Source: Nocardia farcinica
Lineage (GTDB): Bacteria > Actinomycetota > Actinomycetes > Mycobacteriales > Mycobacteriaceae
Direction: 5' to 3'
DNA: 64,000 nt
Assembly (NCBI RefSeq): GCF_001182745.1
Contig: NZ_LN868939.1
Coordinates: 310,001 to 374,000 of the forward strand
This document shows positions 10,354 to 18,520 of this stretch, one piece after another. Each line of letters begins with the position of its first letter. Positions within the stretch are counted from its first letter, which is position 1. Made by a program: the position numbers and the translations under genes. Under the pieces are notes generated by a model. That model was not told the DNA's origin and ran no database searches. It saw only the letters and a program-made list of their open reading frames with translations.

Positions 10354-10902
10354 TCACACCCCCGCGGACACCGCGCCGGCCGTATGGGTCACCGGCGCCG
10401 CCTCGGCGCGCGCGGCACCGGCGCTGACCAGCGCACCGCACAGCACCAGGAAGGCCAGCGTGTGCAGGACCGCGCGCCCGATGTTGTAGCGCACCCAGGC
10501 CGCCTCGAAACCCGCCCGCACCGCCGCCGGATCGACGATCACCGCCGGGTCGCCCGCGGCGGCCAGCCGCTCGTTGAGCGGGACGTTCAACCCGGCGGTC
10601 ACCGCGAACGCGGCGATGTCGAGCACCAGCGCGACCAGGATCCACACCAGGGTCGTGCGCTGCGCGCCGCCCAGGTGCAGCGCCGCCGCCAGCACCGTGC
10701 ACGCGACCGTGCCCACGAAGGGGGCCAGGAACCACGGATTGAGGATCGCGACGTTGACCTTCTGCATCACCTCGACGATCGTGCGATCGTCGGTGCCCGC
10801 CAGCGCGGGCATCACCGAGATCGCGTAGGCGTAGAAGACGCCCGCGATCAGACCTGTCGTCAGCACCGCCGCCACCAGCGCGGCGATTCTCAGCGCGACC
10901 AT
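10354..10902 (-). CDS. DUF1772 membrane protein (anthrone oxygenase-like)
   Basis: This 182-residue protein has four predicted membrane helices: residues 5-30 with the GVFYAYAISVMPAL motif, about 55-78, 85-105, and near the C-terminus LHTLAFLVLCGAL. The N-terminal GxFYAxxxxVMPxL and the central NVPLNERLA are diagnostic of DUF1772 proteins, a family that includes anthrone oxygenases and noxB-like proteins. The actual substrate is unknown. It stands alone between clpC and the FHA gene. Confidence 0.82.
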   Translation of the reverse strand: MVALRIAALVAAVLTTGLIAGVFYAYAISVMPALAGTDDRTIVEVMQKVNVAILNPWFLAPFVGTVACTVLAAALHLGGAQRTTLVWILVALVLDIAAFAVTAGLNVPLNERLAAAGDPAVIVDPAAVRAGFEAAWVRYNIGRAVLHTLAFLVLCGALVSAGAARAEAAPVTHTAGAVSAGV

Positions 10903-11102
10903 GCCGTTTCTCCTGCCTCGACGATCCCGGAACCTCGGCGTCCGGGGATGCCTCGAGTCAACCGGGAGCGGCGGCGGGCCGACATCGCCGAGACGCTCGC
11001 GTGCCTACGCGATCGTCCAGCCGGCCGGAGCGGGTCAGCGCCCGGAAGCGGCAGCGCAGCGTCACCACGAAGGGCGCCCCGCTACGGCATGATCGGCAGT
11101 GC

Positions 11103-11726
11103 TCACAGGTCGCGGTCGGAGATGATGCCGCTCTGCATCGCCAGCGCGGCCAGCCGCACCCGCTTCTGGTTCTGCGGCAGGTTCTCCACCCCGAACTTGG
11201 CGAACAGGGCGCGCAGATGTGTCTTGATGGCGTCGACGCTGAGGAACAATTCGTCGGCGATCTGCTGGTTGGAGGCGGGCGTCGCGAAACCCGCCCCGTT
11301 CTTGTACGGCCTGCACAGCGCGACGAGGACCGCGCGCTGGGTCTCGGTGAGCGAACGCAGGGTCGGGATCGAGCCGGTCGCCACCCGGGTGATGTCCTCG
11401 GCGGGCGTGCCGAACTCGTGGAAGGAGACCAGCGAGCTGCCCACCCGGATCCGGTCGCCCGGTTGCAGCCGGTGCCTGCCGACGAGCCGTTCGCCGTTGA
11501 CGAAGGTGCCGTTGCGGGACAGCCCGTCGTCGACGATGGTCCAGTGCGCGCCCAGGTACTCGACCGCGGCGTGCAGGCGCGAGACCTCGGCGTCCCAGCT
11601 CAGGGAGAGGTCGGCCTGCGGGGAGCGGCCGATGGTGATGCGCTGGCGCTCCGGTGTCAGCTCGAACTCCTGCTGACGACCCGCGTCATCGGTGTACCGC
11701 AACAATGATCCGACGAATCCAGTCAC
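11103..11726 (-). CDS. FHA domain protein with C-terminal LuxR-like HTH
   Basis: This 207-residue cytoplasmic protein combines two modules. Residues ~25-105 form an FHA phosphothreonine-binding domain with ITIGRSPQADLSL, SRLHAAVEY and DDGLSRNGTFVNGERL, including the conserved GRS, SRxH and NG residues. Residues ~125-200 form an HTH with SLTETQRAVLVALCRP, IADELFLSVDAIKTHLRALF and KFGVENL. It may read Ser/Thr-kinase signals and bind DNA. It lies next to lsr2 but in a separate transcription unit. Confidence 0.85.
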   Translation of the reverse strand: MTGFVGSLLRYTDDAGRQQEFELTPERQRITIGRSPQADLSLSWDAEVSRLHAAVEYLGAHWTIVDDGLSRNGTFVNGERLVGRHRLQPGDRIRVGSSLVSFHEFGTPAEDITRVATGSIPTLRSLTETQRAVLVALCRPYKNGAGFATPASNQQIADELFLSVDAIKTHLRALFAKFGVENLPQNQKRVRLAALAMQSGIISDRDL

Positions 11727-11859
11727 CGCGCCGATACCTCATCTCTCCAATACCGCCGGTGACGACCATCGCACAGATCCGGCCGTGTCGCCCACCCCGG
11801 CCGGACGCCGGGAGCGTCCGATCATCGGCGATATATACCGAAGTCCTATCACAAAGATG

Positions 11860-11897
11860 CTGCCGCCCGGGCGTCGCACGATTCGCCCGGGCGGCAG
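11860..11897 (-). terminator. Terminator of lsr2
   Basis: A 14-bp perfect stem (11860-11873 with 11884-11897) and 10-nt loop lie 13 nt downstream of the lsr2 stop on the minus strand, followed by a short T-containing tail. Confidence 0.8.
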
Positions 11898-11910
11898 TCG
11901 AAAATCGGAA

Positions 11911-12273
11911 CTAGCCCTTAGCGGCCTTGTTGTACGCCTCGGTGATGTCGGCGGAGATGCGGCCCCGGGCGGAGACCTTGTGGCCATTACGGCGAGCCCA
12001 CTCGCGAATTGCGGCGCTTTGTTCGCGATCGATCGAAACCCGGCTCTTCGGGGTGGCGGAGGCGCCGGTGGTGGCGGCCTTCGCGCGACGACGTCCACTC
12101 ACCCGGCGAGCATTGGAAACCCACTGCTCCAGCCCGTCACGCAGCTTCGCTGCATTCGCCGCCGACAGGTCGATCTCGTACGACACACCGTCGATCGCAA
12201 ACTCGATGGTCTCGTCCGCGATGGACTCACCGTCGACATCGTCGATCAGGCTAACGGTGACCTTCTTTGCCAT
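11911..12273 (-). CDS. lsr2: Lsr2 nucleoid-associated protein
   Basis: The 120-residue protein matches Lsr2 along its whole length: N-terminal oligomerisation strands ([33 protein letters not shown]), a flexible basic linker (GRRRAKA), and the C-terminal DNA-binding domain with the AT-hook-like RGR near residue 103 in [13 protein letters not shown]. Lsr2 bridges AT-rich DNA and silences horizontally acquired genes, functionally like H-NS. Its own promoter region (12274-12385) is more AT-rich than its surroundings, which would allow autoregulation. Confidence 0.97.
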   Translation of the reverse strand: MAKKVTVSLIDDVDGESIADETIEFAIDGVSYEIDLSAANAAKLRDGLEQWVSNARRVSGRRRAKAATTGASATPKSRVSIDREQSAAIREWARRNGHKVSARGRISADITEAYNKAAKG

Positions 12274-12385
12274 GAGATGAACGTCCTCTCGAAATCGTGC
12301 GACCCGCGACTAGGCCGATTACCCGAGGTAAGAATACCGTGAAGTCGAAAAATTCCAAGACGAGACCGGAACAGCCCGCGGCCGG

Positions 12386-13954
12386 TCAGCGAGCGACCGG
12401 ACGCACAATTGGGAACAGTATCGTTTCCCGGATTCCCAAACCGGTGAGCGCCATCAACAAGCGATCGATTCCCATACCGGTTCCGGTGGTCGGCGGCATG
12501 CCGTGCTCCATCGCGGCGAGGAAGTCCTCGTCCAGGACCATTGCCTCGTCGTCACCCTGGGCCGCGAGTCTGGCCTGATCGACGAACCGCTCGCGCTGGA
12601 TCACCGGGTCGACCAGTTCGGAATAACCGGTGGCCAGCTCGAAGCCGCGCACATACAGATCCCACTTCTCGGTCACGCCGGGCTTGCTGCGATGTTGCCG
12701 GGTGAGCGGAGAGGTCTCCACCGGGAAGTCGCGAACGAAAGTCGGGGCATACAGCTTGTCGCCGTACTGGTGTTCCCAGAGTTCTTCGACCAGTTTGCCG
12801 TGGCCGTACCCCTTCTCCTCCGGAATTTCCAGCCCGACACGCGCTGCGATGGCACGCAATTCCTCGACCGTGGTTTCCGGAGTCACCGGCTCGCCGAGGG
12901 CGTCCGACAGCGACGGATACATCTCCACGGTCGCCCACTCGCCGCGAAGATCGTATTCGGTGCCGTCGGCCAGGGTCACCACCTGGGTGCCCAAAGCCTC
13001 CTGTGCCACCTCCTGGATCAATTCCCGGATCATCGTGGCGGAGTCGTCGTAGGTGCCGTACGCCTCATAGGTTTCCAGCATCGCGAACTCCGGCGAATGG
13101 GTGGAGTCGGCACCCTCGTTGCGGAAGTTCCGGTTGATCTCGAAGACCTTCTCCAGTCCGCCCACCACACAGCGCTTCAGGAACAACTCCGGCGCGATGC
13201 GCAGGTAGAGGTCCATGTCGAGGGCGTTGGAATGGGTGACGAACGGGCGCGCGGCCGCACCACCGTGCAGCGTCTGCAGCATCGGCGTCTCGACCTCGAG
13301 GAATCCGCGGCGCTCCAGCGCGTTGCGCAGGGCACGCACGACGGCCACCCGGGTCCTGGCCATCTGCCTGGCCTCCGGGCGCACGATGAGGTCCACGTAG
13401 CGCTGACGGACCCGGGACTCCTCGTTCATCTCCTTGTGCGCCACCGGCAACGGCCGCAGCGATTTCGCCGCCATCGACCAGGAATCGGCCATAACGCTCA
13501 ATTCGCCGGTGCGCGAAGCGATCACCTCGCCGTGCACGAACACGAAGTCGCCCAGGTCGACATCGGCTTTCCAGGCGGCCAGCGCGTCCGCGCCGACCCC
13601 GTTGAGGCTGATCATCGCCTGCAGCTTGGTGCCGTCACCCTCCTGCAGGGTGGCAAAGCACAGTTTGCCGGTGTTGCGCAGGAAGATGACGCGGCCCGCG
13701 ACGCCGACCTGCTGACCGGTCTGCGTGTCCGGCGCCAGGTCCGGGTGGGCGGCGCGGATCTCGGCCAGGCTGTGCGTGCGCGGCACGACCACCGGGTAGG
13801 CCTCGGTCCCCGCCTCGAGCAACCGCTCGCGCTTCTCCCGGCGAATCCGCATCTGCTCCGGGACGTCGTCGACGTCCTGGGCTGGTCGGCTGGATTGCCC
13901 CGCAGGAGCCGAACCCGCGGAGCGACCGGACGAAGGCGTGTTCGGGGTGCTCAC
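12386..13954 (-). CDS. lysS: Lysyl-tRNA synthetase, class II
   Basis: This 522-residue enzyme charges tRNA-Lys. The N-terminal ~35 residues are a disordered extension. An OB-fold anticodon-binding domain ([18 protein letters not shown]) follows, then the class II core with motif 1 ([12 protein letters not shown]), motif 2 ([20 protein letters not shown]) and motif 3 ([13 protein letters not shown]). GTG start. It keeps the lsr2-lysS order of mycobacteria. Confidence 0.97.
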   Translation of the reverse strand: MSTPNTPSSGRSAGSAPAGQSSRPAQDVDDVPEQMRIRREKRERLLEAGTEAYPVVVPRTHSLAEIRAAHPDLAPDTQTGQQVGVAGRVIFLRNTGKLCFATLQEGDGTKLQAMISLNGVGADALAAWKADVDLGDFVFVHGEVIASRTGELSVMADSWSMAAKSLRPLPVAHKEMNEESRVRQRYVDLIVRPEARQMARTRVAVVRALRNALERRGFLEVETPMLQTLHGGAAARPFVTHSNALDMDLYLRIAPELFLKRCVVGGLEKVFEINRNFRNEGADSTHSPEFAMLETYEAYGTYDDSATMIRELIQEVAQEALGTQVVTLADGTEYDLRGEWATVEMYPSLSDALGEPVTPETTVEELRAIAARVGLEIPEEKGYGHGKLVEELWEHQYGDKLYAPTFVRDFPVETSPLTRQHRSKPGVTEKWDLYVRGFELATGYSELVDPVIQRERFVDQARLAAQGDDEAMVLDEDFLAAMEHGMPPTTGTGMGIDRLLMALTGLGIRETILFPIVRPVAR

Positions 13955-13979
13955 ATCCGGTAACCCTAGCGAGGAGGAA

Positions 13980-14411
13980 TTACAGGGCGGCGAGCGAGGC
14001 CACTTCCCGGGCGAAGTGCGGGGTCCGGCTGGCGACGGTGAGCAGTCCGGCGGCCTTCAGCGCCTGGTAACCCCCGACCAGATCGGTGGCCCGGTGCAGG
14101 CCGAGCTGCTGCAGCGAGGCCGCGGCCAGGCTGGAGGTGTAGCCCTCCGAGCAGACCACGATCCACTCCACATCGTGATCGGTGGCCAGTGCCAGCCGCG
14201 CGGAACTGCTCGGATCGAGCCGCCATTCGAGCACATTGCGCTCGATCACCAGGGCGCCGGGCAACGTGCCCTCCCGGTCGCGCTGGGCCTGCGGACGGAT
14301 GTCGACCAGCAGGGCGCCGCGGGCGAGGGCCTCGGGCAGTTCCCAGGCGTAGATCCGGCGCAGGCCGGCACGGGCCAGCTCGAGCATCCGGTCGATGGTC
14401 AGATGGCTCAT
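13980..14411 (-). CDS. Rhodanese-like domain protein
   Basis: A single rhodanese domain of 143 residues with the active-site loop [13 protein letters not shown] (catalytic Cys) and the CH2A-type entry [20 protein letters not shown]. Such proteins carry or transfer persulfide sulfur. Its ATG overlaps the stop of the cysteine dioxygenase gene by one base (TGATG), so the two are coupled. A role in handling sulfur released from cysteine breakdown is inferred from this pairing. Confidence 0.9.
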   Translation of the reverse strand: MSHLTIDRMLELARAGLRRIYAWELPEALARGALLVDIRPQAQRDREGTLPGALVIERNVLEWRLDPSSSARLALATDHDVEWIVVCSEGYTSSLAAASLQQLGLHRATDLVGGYQALKAAGLLTVASRTPHFAREVASLAAL

Positions 14412-15043
14412 CAGATGTCACCTTCGGGCTCGTCGGTGAGAACGGTGCGGGTGCGGCGCAGCGTGCCCTGACCGGTGATCTCGTAGTACGACATGGCGGT
14501 CAACGGGGGTGAATAGGCGTGCACGCTGAGGGTGGGTTCGGCGGTGACCGGCTCGATCGCGGCGGGGGCGCGCATCACCTCGTGCACCCAGCCGATCGGG
14601 AACGCGGCCTGATCGCCCGCCGACAGCGTGCGGGCGCGCAATTCCGTTCCGGTCCACCGTAATTCGGAGAGGGCGCCGCTGAGCACGGTCAGCGCGCCGA
14701 GCGATCCGGCGTGGTCGTGCAGTTCGGTGGTCTTGGCCGGGGTCCAGCTGATCAGCCAGACGTCGACCTCGTCGTCGGCACGCAACCGGGTGGCCCACCG
14801 CTCTTCGGTCGGCCACGCGCCGCCCGCGGGCAGCAGATGGTCGTAGCGGCCGTCGAGTACGTCCTCGGCGCCTTCGTCGGTCAGGCGCAGCAGGTCGGCC
14901 GGGCGCAACCGGGTCGGCAACGCGGGCGCGACCGCACGCTCGAGACGCGCGTCGTCGGGGGTGAGCACCGGCGTACGGCGAGCGGCACGCGGAGCGGTGG
15001 TGGTCGCCGGAATACCGGCAAGGGAGAGAACAGAGGAACGCAT
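14411..15043 (-). CDS. Cysteine dioxygenase family protein
   Basis: This 210-residue cupin has the iron ligands in TELHDHAGSLGALTVLSG (H-x-H) and a third histidine in PIGWVHEV, matching type I cysteine dioxygenases that oxidise L-cysteine to cysteine sulfinate. The first ~25 residues are a non-conserved extension. The ATG at 15043 has GGAG 8 nt upstream. It is followed by the coupled rhodanese gene and preceded by a leaderless Cys-Cys leader peptide with alternative hairpins. Confidence 0.88.
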   Translation of the reverse strand: MRSSVLSLAGIPATTTAPRAARRTPVLTPDDARLERAVAPALPTRLRPADLLRLTDEGAEDVLDGRYDHLLPAGGAWPTEERWATRLRADDEVDVWLISWTPAKTTELHDHAGSLGALTVLSGALSELRWTGTELRARTLSAGDQAAFPIGWVHEVMRAPAAIEPVTAEPTLSVHAYSPPLTAMSYYEITGQGTLRRTRTVLTDEPEGDI

Positions 15044-15070
15044 GAGCGAAACTCCAGGAGTTGTGAACGG

Positions 15071-15121
15071 TCGAGGGACTCGAAGTCAGCCTCGAACGGT
15101 CGAGGCCGGATCAGCCTCGAC
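15071..15121 (-). promoter_or_regulatory. Alternating hairpins of a cysteine-responsive attenuator
   Basis: On the minus strand four short segments can pair in mutually exclusive ways: segment 1 GTCGAGGC (15121-15114), segment 2 GCCTCGAC (15106-15099), segment 3 TTCGAGGC (15096-15089) and segment 4 CCTCGA (15076-15071). Pairings 1:2, 2:3 and 3:4 are all perfect over 6-8 bp. Segment 1 overlaps the second Cys codon through to the stop codon of the leader peptide, so ribosome stalling on cysteine codons would decide which hairpin forms. Confidence 0.65.
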
Positions 15122-15152
15122 AACACTCCTGGGTGCGCACGCGGGAATACAC
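15111..15152 (-). CDS. Cys-Cys leader peptide (regulatory uORF)
   Basis: A 13-codon frame starting with GTG encodes (V/M)YSRVRTQECCRG and stops at TGA, 67 nt before the cysteine dioxygenase gene. The start codon lies 7 nt after a TACACT -10 box, so the transcript is probably leaderless. The consecutive cysteine codons near the end, overlapping the first hairpin arm, match polycysteine leader peptides known as cysteine sensors in mycobacteria. The peptide itself need not have a function. Confidence 0.75.
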   Translation of the reverse strand: MYSRVRTQECCRG

Positions 15153-15159
15153 GGCAGCG

Positions 15160-15165
15160 AGTGTA
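15160..15165 (-). promoter_or_regulatory. -10 box (TACACT) of the leader-CDO-rhodanese operon
   Basis: TACACT on the minus strand is followed by 7 nt (CGCTGCC) and then the leader GTG, which is the classic spacing of a leaderless actinobacterial promoter. No strong -35 is visible. Confidence 0.6.
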
Positions 15166-15226
15166 GCAGTGCCCGGCGGTGGGACGACAGCGCCCGGCGT
15201 GGTGACGCGCATCCCACCACCACCGG

Positions 15227-16021
15227 TCAGGTGCGGCGGCGCTGCTGGTTGCGTTCGTAGACGCGCAGCAGGCCGGTCAGCGTGAGATGCGGTTCGTGCT
15301 GGTCGATCGTCTCGGATTCGGGCACGATCAGCGGTGCGCTGATGCCGGTGGCCACCACGGTGACGTCGTCGCCCGCGAAGGCGTCGAATTCGTCGCGGAT
15401 GCGATCGATCAGCCCGTCCACCAGGCCCGCGAAGCCGAACACCGCACCGGACTGGATCGCCTCGACGGTGTTCTTGCCCACCACCGAACGCGGGCGGGCC
15501 AACTCCACCCGGCGCAGGCCCGCCTTCTCGATCAGCGCCTCACCGGAGATCGCCACGCCGGGGGCGATCACACCGCCGAGGAACTCGCCCTTCGCCGAGA
15601 CCAGGTCGACGGTGGTGGCGGTGCCGAAGTCGACCACGATCGCCGGACCGCCGAACCGCTGATGCGCCGCAAGCGCGTTGACGATGCGGTCGGCGCCGAT
15701 CTCCTTGGGATTGTCGACCAGCAACGGAATGCCCGTCCGCACACCGGGTTCCACCACCACGTGCGGCACGTGCGACCAGTACCGCTCCAGCATGGTGCGC
15801 AGCTCACGCAGCACCGGCGGCACCGTCGACAGCGCCGCGACCCCGATCACCTGCTCGAGCGGCCCGCCGATCAGGCCGCGCAACTGCATGGCCAGCTCGT
15901 CGGCCGTGAGCAGCGGATTGGTGTGGATCCGCCAGTGCCGCTCGAGACGCGCGTGGGTTCCGCTGCCCGCGAACAGGCCCAGCTCGATGCTGGTGTTGCG
16001 GACGTCGATGGTCAGCAGCAT
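15227..16021 (-). CDS. coaX: Type III pantothenate kinase
   Basis: This 264-residue protein has the ASKHA-fold motifs of CoaX: the N-terminal phosphate loop [34 protein letters not shown], the substrate motif [11 protein letters not shown] and [11 protein letters not shown]. It phosphorylates pantothenate in the first step of CoA synthesis. It follows panD by 28 nt, so pantothenate synthesis and use are in one operon. Confidence 0.95.
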   Translation of the reverse strand: MLLTIDVRNTSIELGLFAGSGTHARLERHWRIHTNPLLTADELAMQLRGLIGGPLEQVIGVAALSTVPPVLRELRTMLERYWSHVPHVVVEPGVRTGIPLLVDNPKEIGADRIVNALAAHQRFGGPAIVVDFGTATTVDLVSAKGEFLGGVIAPGVAISGEALIEKAGLRRVELARPRSVVGKNTVEAIQSGAVFGFAGLVDGLIDRIRDEFDAFAGDDVTVVATGISAPLIVPESETIDQHEPHLTLTGLLRVYERNQQRRRT

Positions 16022-16049
16022 CGCTGTCCCGCTCGACCCGGGCGCGCCA

Positions 16050-16469
16050 TCAGGCGAAGGTGAGCGAACGCGGCGAGGTCAGCCCCGAACCCTCCGGCGC
16101 ATGCGCCGGGTCGGAGCCGAGTTCGACCGGGCGGTTGCGCTCGTCGACGAAGACGACCTTCGGGTCGTACTCGGCGATCTCCTGCTCGTTCATCATCCCG
16201 TAGGCGATCAGGATCACCAGGTCGCCGGGGTGCACCAGGTGGGCGGCGGCGCCGTTGATACCGATCACGCCCGAGCCGCGCTCACCGGCGATCACGTAGG
16301 TCTCCAGCCGGGCGCCGTTGTCGATGTCGACGATGCAGACCTGCTCGCCCTCGAGCAGATCGGCGGCGTCGAGCAGATCCTGGTCCACGGTGACCGAGCC
16401 GACGTAGTGCAGATCGGCGTGGGTCACGGTGGCCCGGTGGATCTTGGACTTCATCATGGTGCGCAACAT
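16050..16469 (-). CDS. panD: Aspartate 1-decarboxylase (proenzyme)
   Basis: A 139-residue proenzyme. Autocleavage between Gly24 and Ser25 (HYVGSVTVD) generates the pyruvoyl cofactor. Conserved features are [14 protein letters not shown] at the N-terminus and [10 protein letters not shown]. It makes beta-alanine for pantothenate synthase. It starts 16 nt after panC and precedes coaX. Confidence 0.97.
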   Translation of the reverse strand: MLRTMMKSKIHRATVTHADLHYVGSVTVDQDLLDAADLLEGEQVCIVDIDNGARLETYVIAGERGSGVIGINGAAAHLVHPGDLVILIAYGMMNEQEIAEYDPKVVFVDERNRPVELGSDPAHAPEGSGLTSPRSLTFA

Positions 16470-16485
16470 CGTCGTCGTCGCCTTT

Positions 16486-17442
16486 CTAGCGCGCGGGAGG
16501 AAGGAGGGCGGGGTCGGTGCCCGCGGGTTCCGGCTGGGAGTCGAGGTTCGGGTGTCCGTCGATGGGGGCGCCGAGGGTGACGGCGATGTTGTCGATCAAC
16601 CGGGTGGTGCCGACCGTGGCGGCCACCAGCAACCGGGCGTTGCCCGAGGCGGGCGCCGGGCCCAGCGTCGAGGAGCGCAGCTCCAGGTAGTCGAGGTCGA
16701 GCCCGGGGGTCGCGTCGAGAACGGCCCGGGCCGCGGCGAGCACGCCCTCGGCGCCGAGCCCGCCCGCGTGCGCGCCCGCGGACAGCGCCGCGGACAGGGC
16801 CAGCGCCGTTTCCCGTTGTGCCGCATCGAGATACCGGTTGCGCGAGCTGAGCGCGAGACCGTCGGATTCGCGCACGGTCGGCACGGCCACGATGCGGACG
16901 TCGAAGTTCAGGTCGCGCACCATCTGGCGGATGAGGGTGAGCTGCTGGTAGTCCTTCTCGCCGAAGAACGCCTGGTGTGGGCGGGCGATCTGCAACAGCT
17001 TGGCGACCACGGTGAGCATGCCCGCGAAGTGCGTCGGCCTGCTCGCGCCCTCGAGCTCGGCGCCGAGCGGGCCGGGGTGCACGGTGGTGCGTGGGCCGTC
17101 CGGGTACATCTGCTCGGCGTTCGGGGCGAACACCAGCTCCACGCCCTCGGCCCGCAACAGCTCCACGTCGGCGTCCAGCGTGCGCGGGTATTTGTCCAGG
17201 TCCTCGCCCGCGCCGAACTGCAGCGGGTTGACGAAGATCGAGACGATCACGACCTGGTTGGTCCGCTTGGCCTGCCGCACGATCTCCAGGTGGCCCTGGT
17301 GCAATGCGCCCATGGTGGGCACCAGCGCGACGGTGCGGCCGACACCGCGCAGTGCCTTGGCCACCGACCCGAGCACGGCCGGGTCGTGGTGCACGGTGAG
17401 CTGGCCGGGCCGGTAGGCGCCGCGCAGCGTGGGGTCGATCAT
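16486..17442 (-). CDS. panC: Pantoate-beta-alanine ligase
   Basis: This 318-residue enzyme joins pantoate and beta-alanine using ATP. It shows [11 protein letters not shown] (HxGH-type nucleotide site), [26 protein letters not shown] and the KMSKS-like LSSRNRYL. Its ATG overlaps the stop of the upstream DUF2520 gene by 4 bases. Confidence 0.96.
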   Translation of the reverse strand: MIDPTLRGAYRPGQLTVHHDPAVLGSVAKALRGVGRTVALVPTMGALHQGHLEIVRQAKRTNQVVIVSIFVNPLQFGAGEDLDKYPRTLDADVELLRAEGVELVFAPNAEQMYPDGPRTTVHPGPLGAELEGASRPTHFAGMLTVVAKLLQIARPHQAFFGEKDYQQLTLIRQMVRDLNFDVRIVAVPTVRESDGLALSSRNRYLDAAQRETALALSAALSAGAHAGGLGAEGVLAAARAVLDATPGLDLDYLELRSSTLGPAPASGNARLLVAATVGTTRLIDNIAVTLGAPIDGHPNLDSQPEPAGTDPALLPPAR

Positions 17443-18386
17443 CGGCGTCCCTCCAGCAGGTCGATCAGGGCGGGGTTGGTGTCGGCGCGCTGGGCGGTGC
17501 GCAGCGACAGCGCGCGGTAGCCCTCGGCCACCCGCGGGTCGGCGGCGGCCAACGCGGCCAGGTGCGCGGCGACGGCGTCGGCGTCGCCCCTGGCCACCGG
17601 GCCGGTCAGGGCGGACTGGCCGCGGCGCAAAGCGTTGTCGAGCGCGGCCGAGGCGAGCGGGGCGAGCAGGCGTTCGGCCAGGCCGCCCGGCTGATCGTCC
17701 ACGGTCTGCTGACCGAGCAGGCCGGGACCGGCCAGCGCCTCGCGCAGCGCCTGCACCGCGTCCAGCACCAGGGTGACCAGATGGTTGCTGCCGTGCGCCA
17801 GCGCCGCGTGATAGAGCGTGCGGTTCTCCTCGGCGACCCGCACCGGCTCGCCGCCCATCTCGATCACCAGCGACTGCGCGATGGCATAGCCGACGTCGTC
17901 GGCGGCGGTGATGCCGAAGCAGGCATTGCCGAGCCTGCTGAGGTCCTCGTCGTGACCGGTGAACGTCATGGCCGGATGGATGGCCAGCGGCAGCGCGCCG
18001 CGCTCGGCCAGCGGAGCGAGCACGCCGACGCCGTTGGCGCCGGACGTATGGGCGACGATCGTGCCGGGACGCACCACCGTCGCGGTGGCCAGCCCGCGCA
18101 CCAGGCCGGGCAGTTCGGCGTCGGGCACGGCCAGCAGCAGCAGTTCGCTGCGGGCCGCGACCTGCTCGACCGGAAGGATCTCCGAATCGGGCAGCCGGGT
18201 ACGGGCGCGATGCTTGGACGCATCGGAGATGGCGGCGACGCCGAACACCACGTGTCCGGCGCGTTCCAGCGCGGCGCCCAGGGCCGAACCGACGCGTCCC
18301 GCCGAGACGATTCCCACCGTCAGGCGTGCGGGCGCAGGGTCGAATCCCGAAGCCGCGCTGTCGGAAGTCGGGCGTGCCGAGGTCAA
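17439..18386 (-). CDS. Rossmann-like/DUF2520 oxidoreductase, candidate PanG-type ketopantoate reductase
   Basis: This 315-residue protein has an N-terminal Rossmann fold ([20 protein letters not shown]) and a C-terminal helical DUF2520 domain with [10 protein letters not shown] and [15 protein letters not shown]. The layout resembles ketopantoate reductases. It is coupled by ATGA to panC and is the only reductase in the pan operon, so it may supply pantoate in place of PanE. I recall the alternative reductase PanG belonging to this superfamily. The start is TTG with AGAGGA 6 nt upstream. The ortholog is Rv3603c. Confidence 0.82.
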   Translation of the reverse strand: MTSARPTSDSAASGFDPAPARLTVGIVSAGRVGSALGAALERAGHVVFGVAAISDASKHRARTRLPDSEILPVEQVAARSELLLLAVPDAELPGLVRGLATATVVRPGTIVAHTSGANGVGVLAPLAERGALPLAIHPAMTFTGHDEDLSRLGNACFGITAADDVGYAIAQSLVIEMGGEPVRVAEENRTLYHAALAHGSNHLVTLVLDAVQALREALAGPGLLGQQTVDDQPGGLAERLLAPLASAALDNALRRGQSALTGPVARGDADAVAAHLAALAAADPRVAEGYRALSLRTAQRADTNPALIDLLEGRR

Positions 18387-18520
18387 CGTCGTCCTCTCGA
18401 TGTCGTTCCAGTCCCGCCTTGCGGGTACCGGACGTTACGGGTCGAGGATATCGGCCCGCCGTTCGCCGAGGCTACGGGGCCGGGACGTGATTTGCGGCTC
18501 ACCTGCCGCGACGGCGCCGG

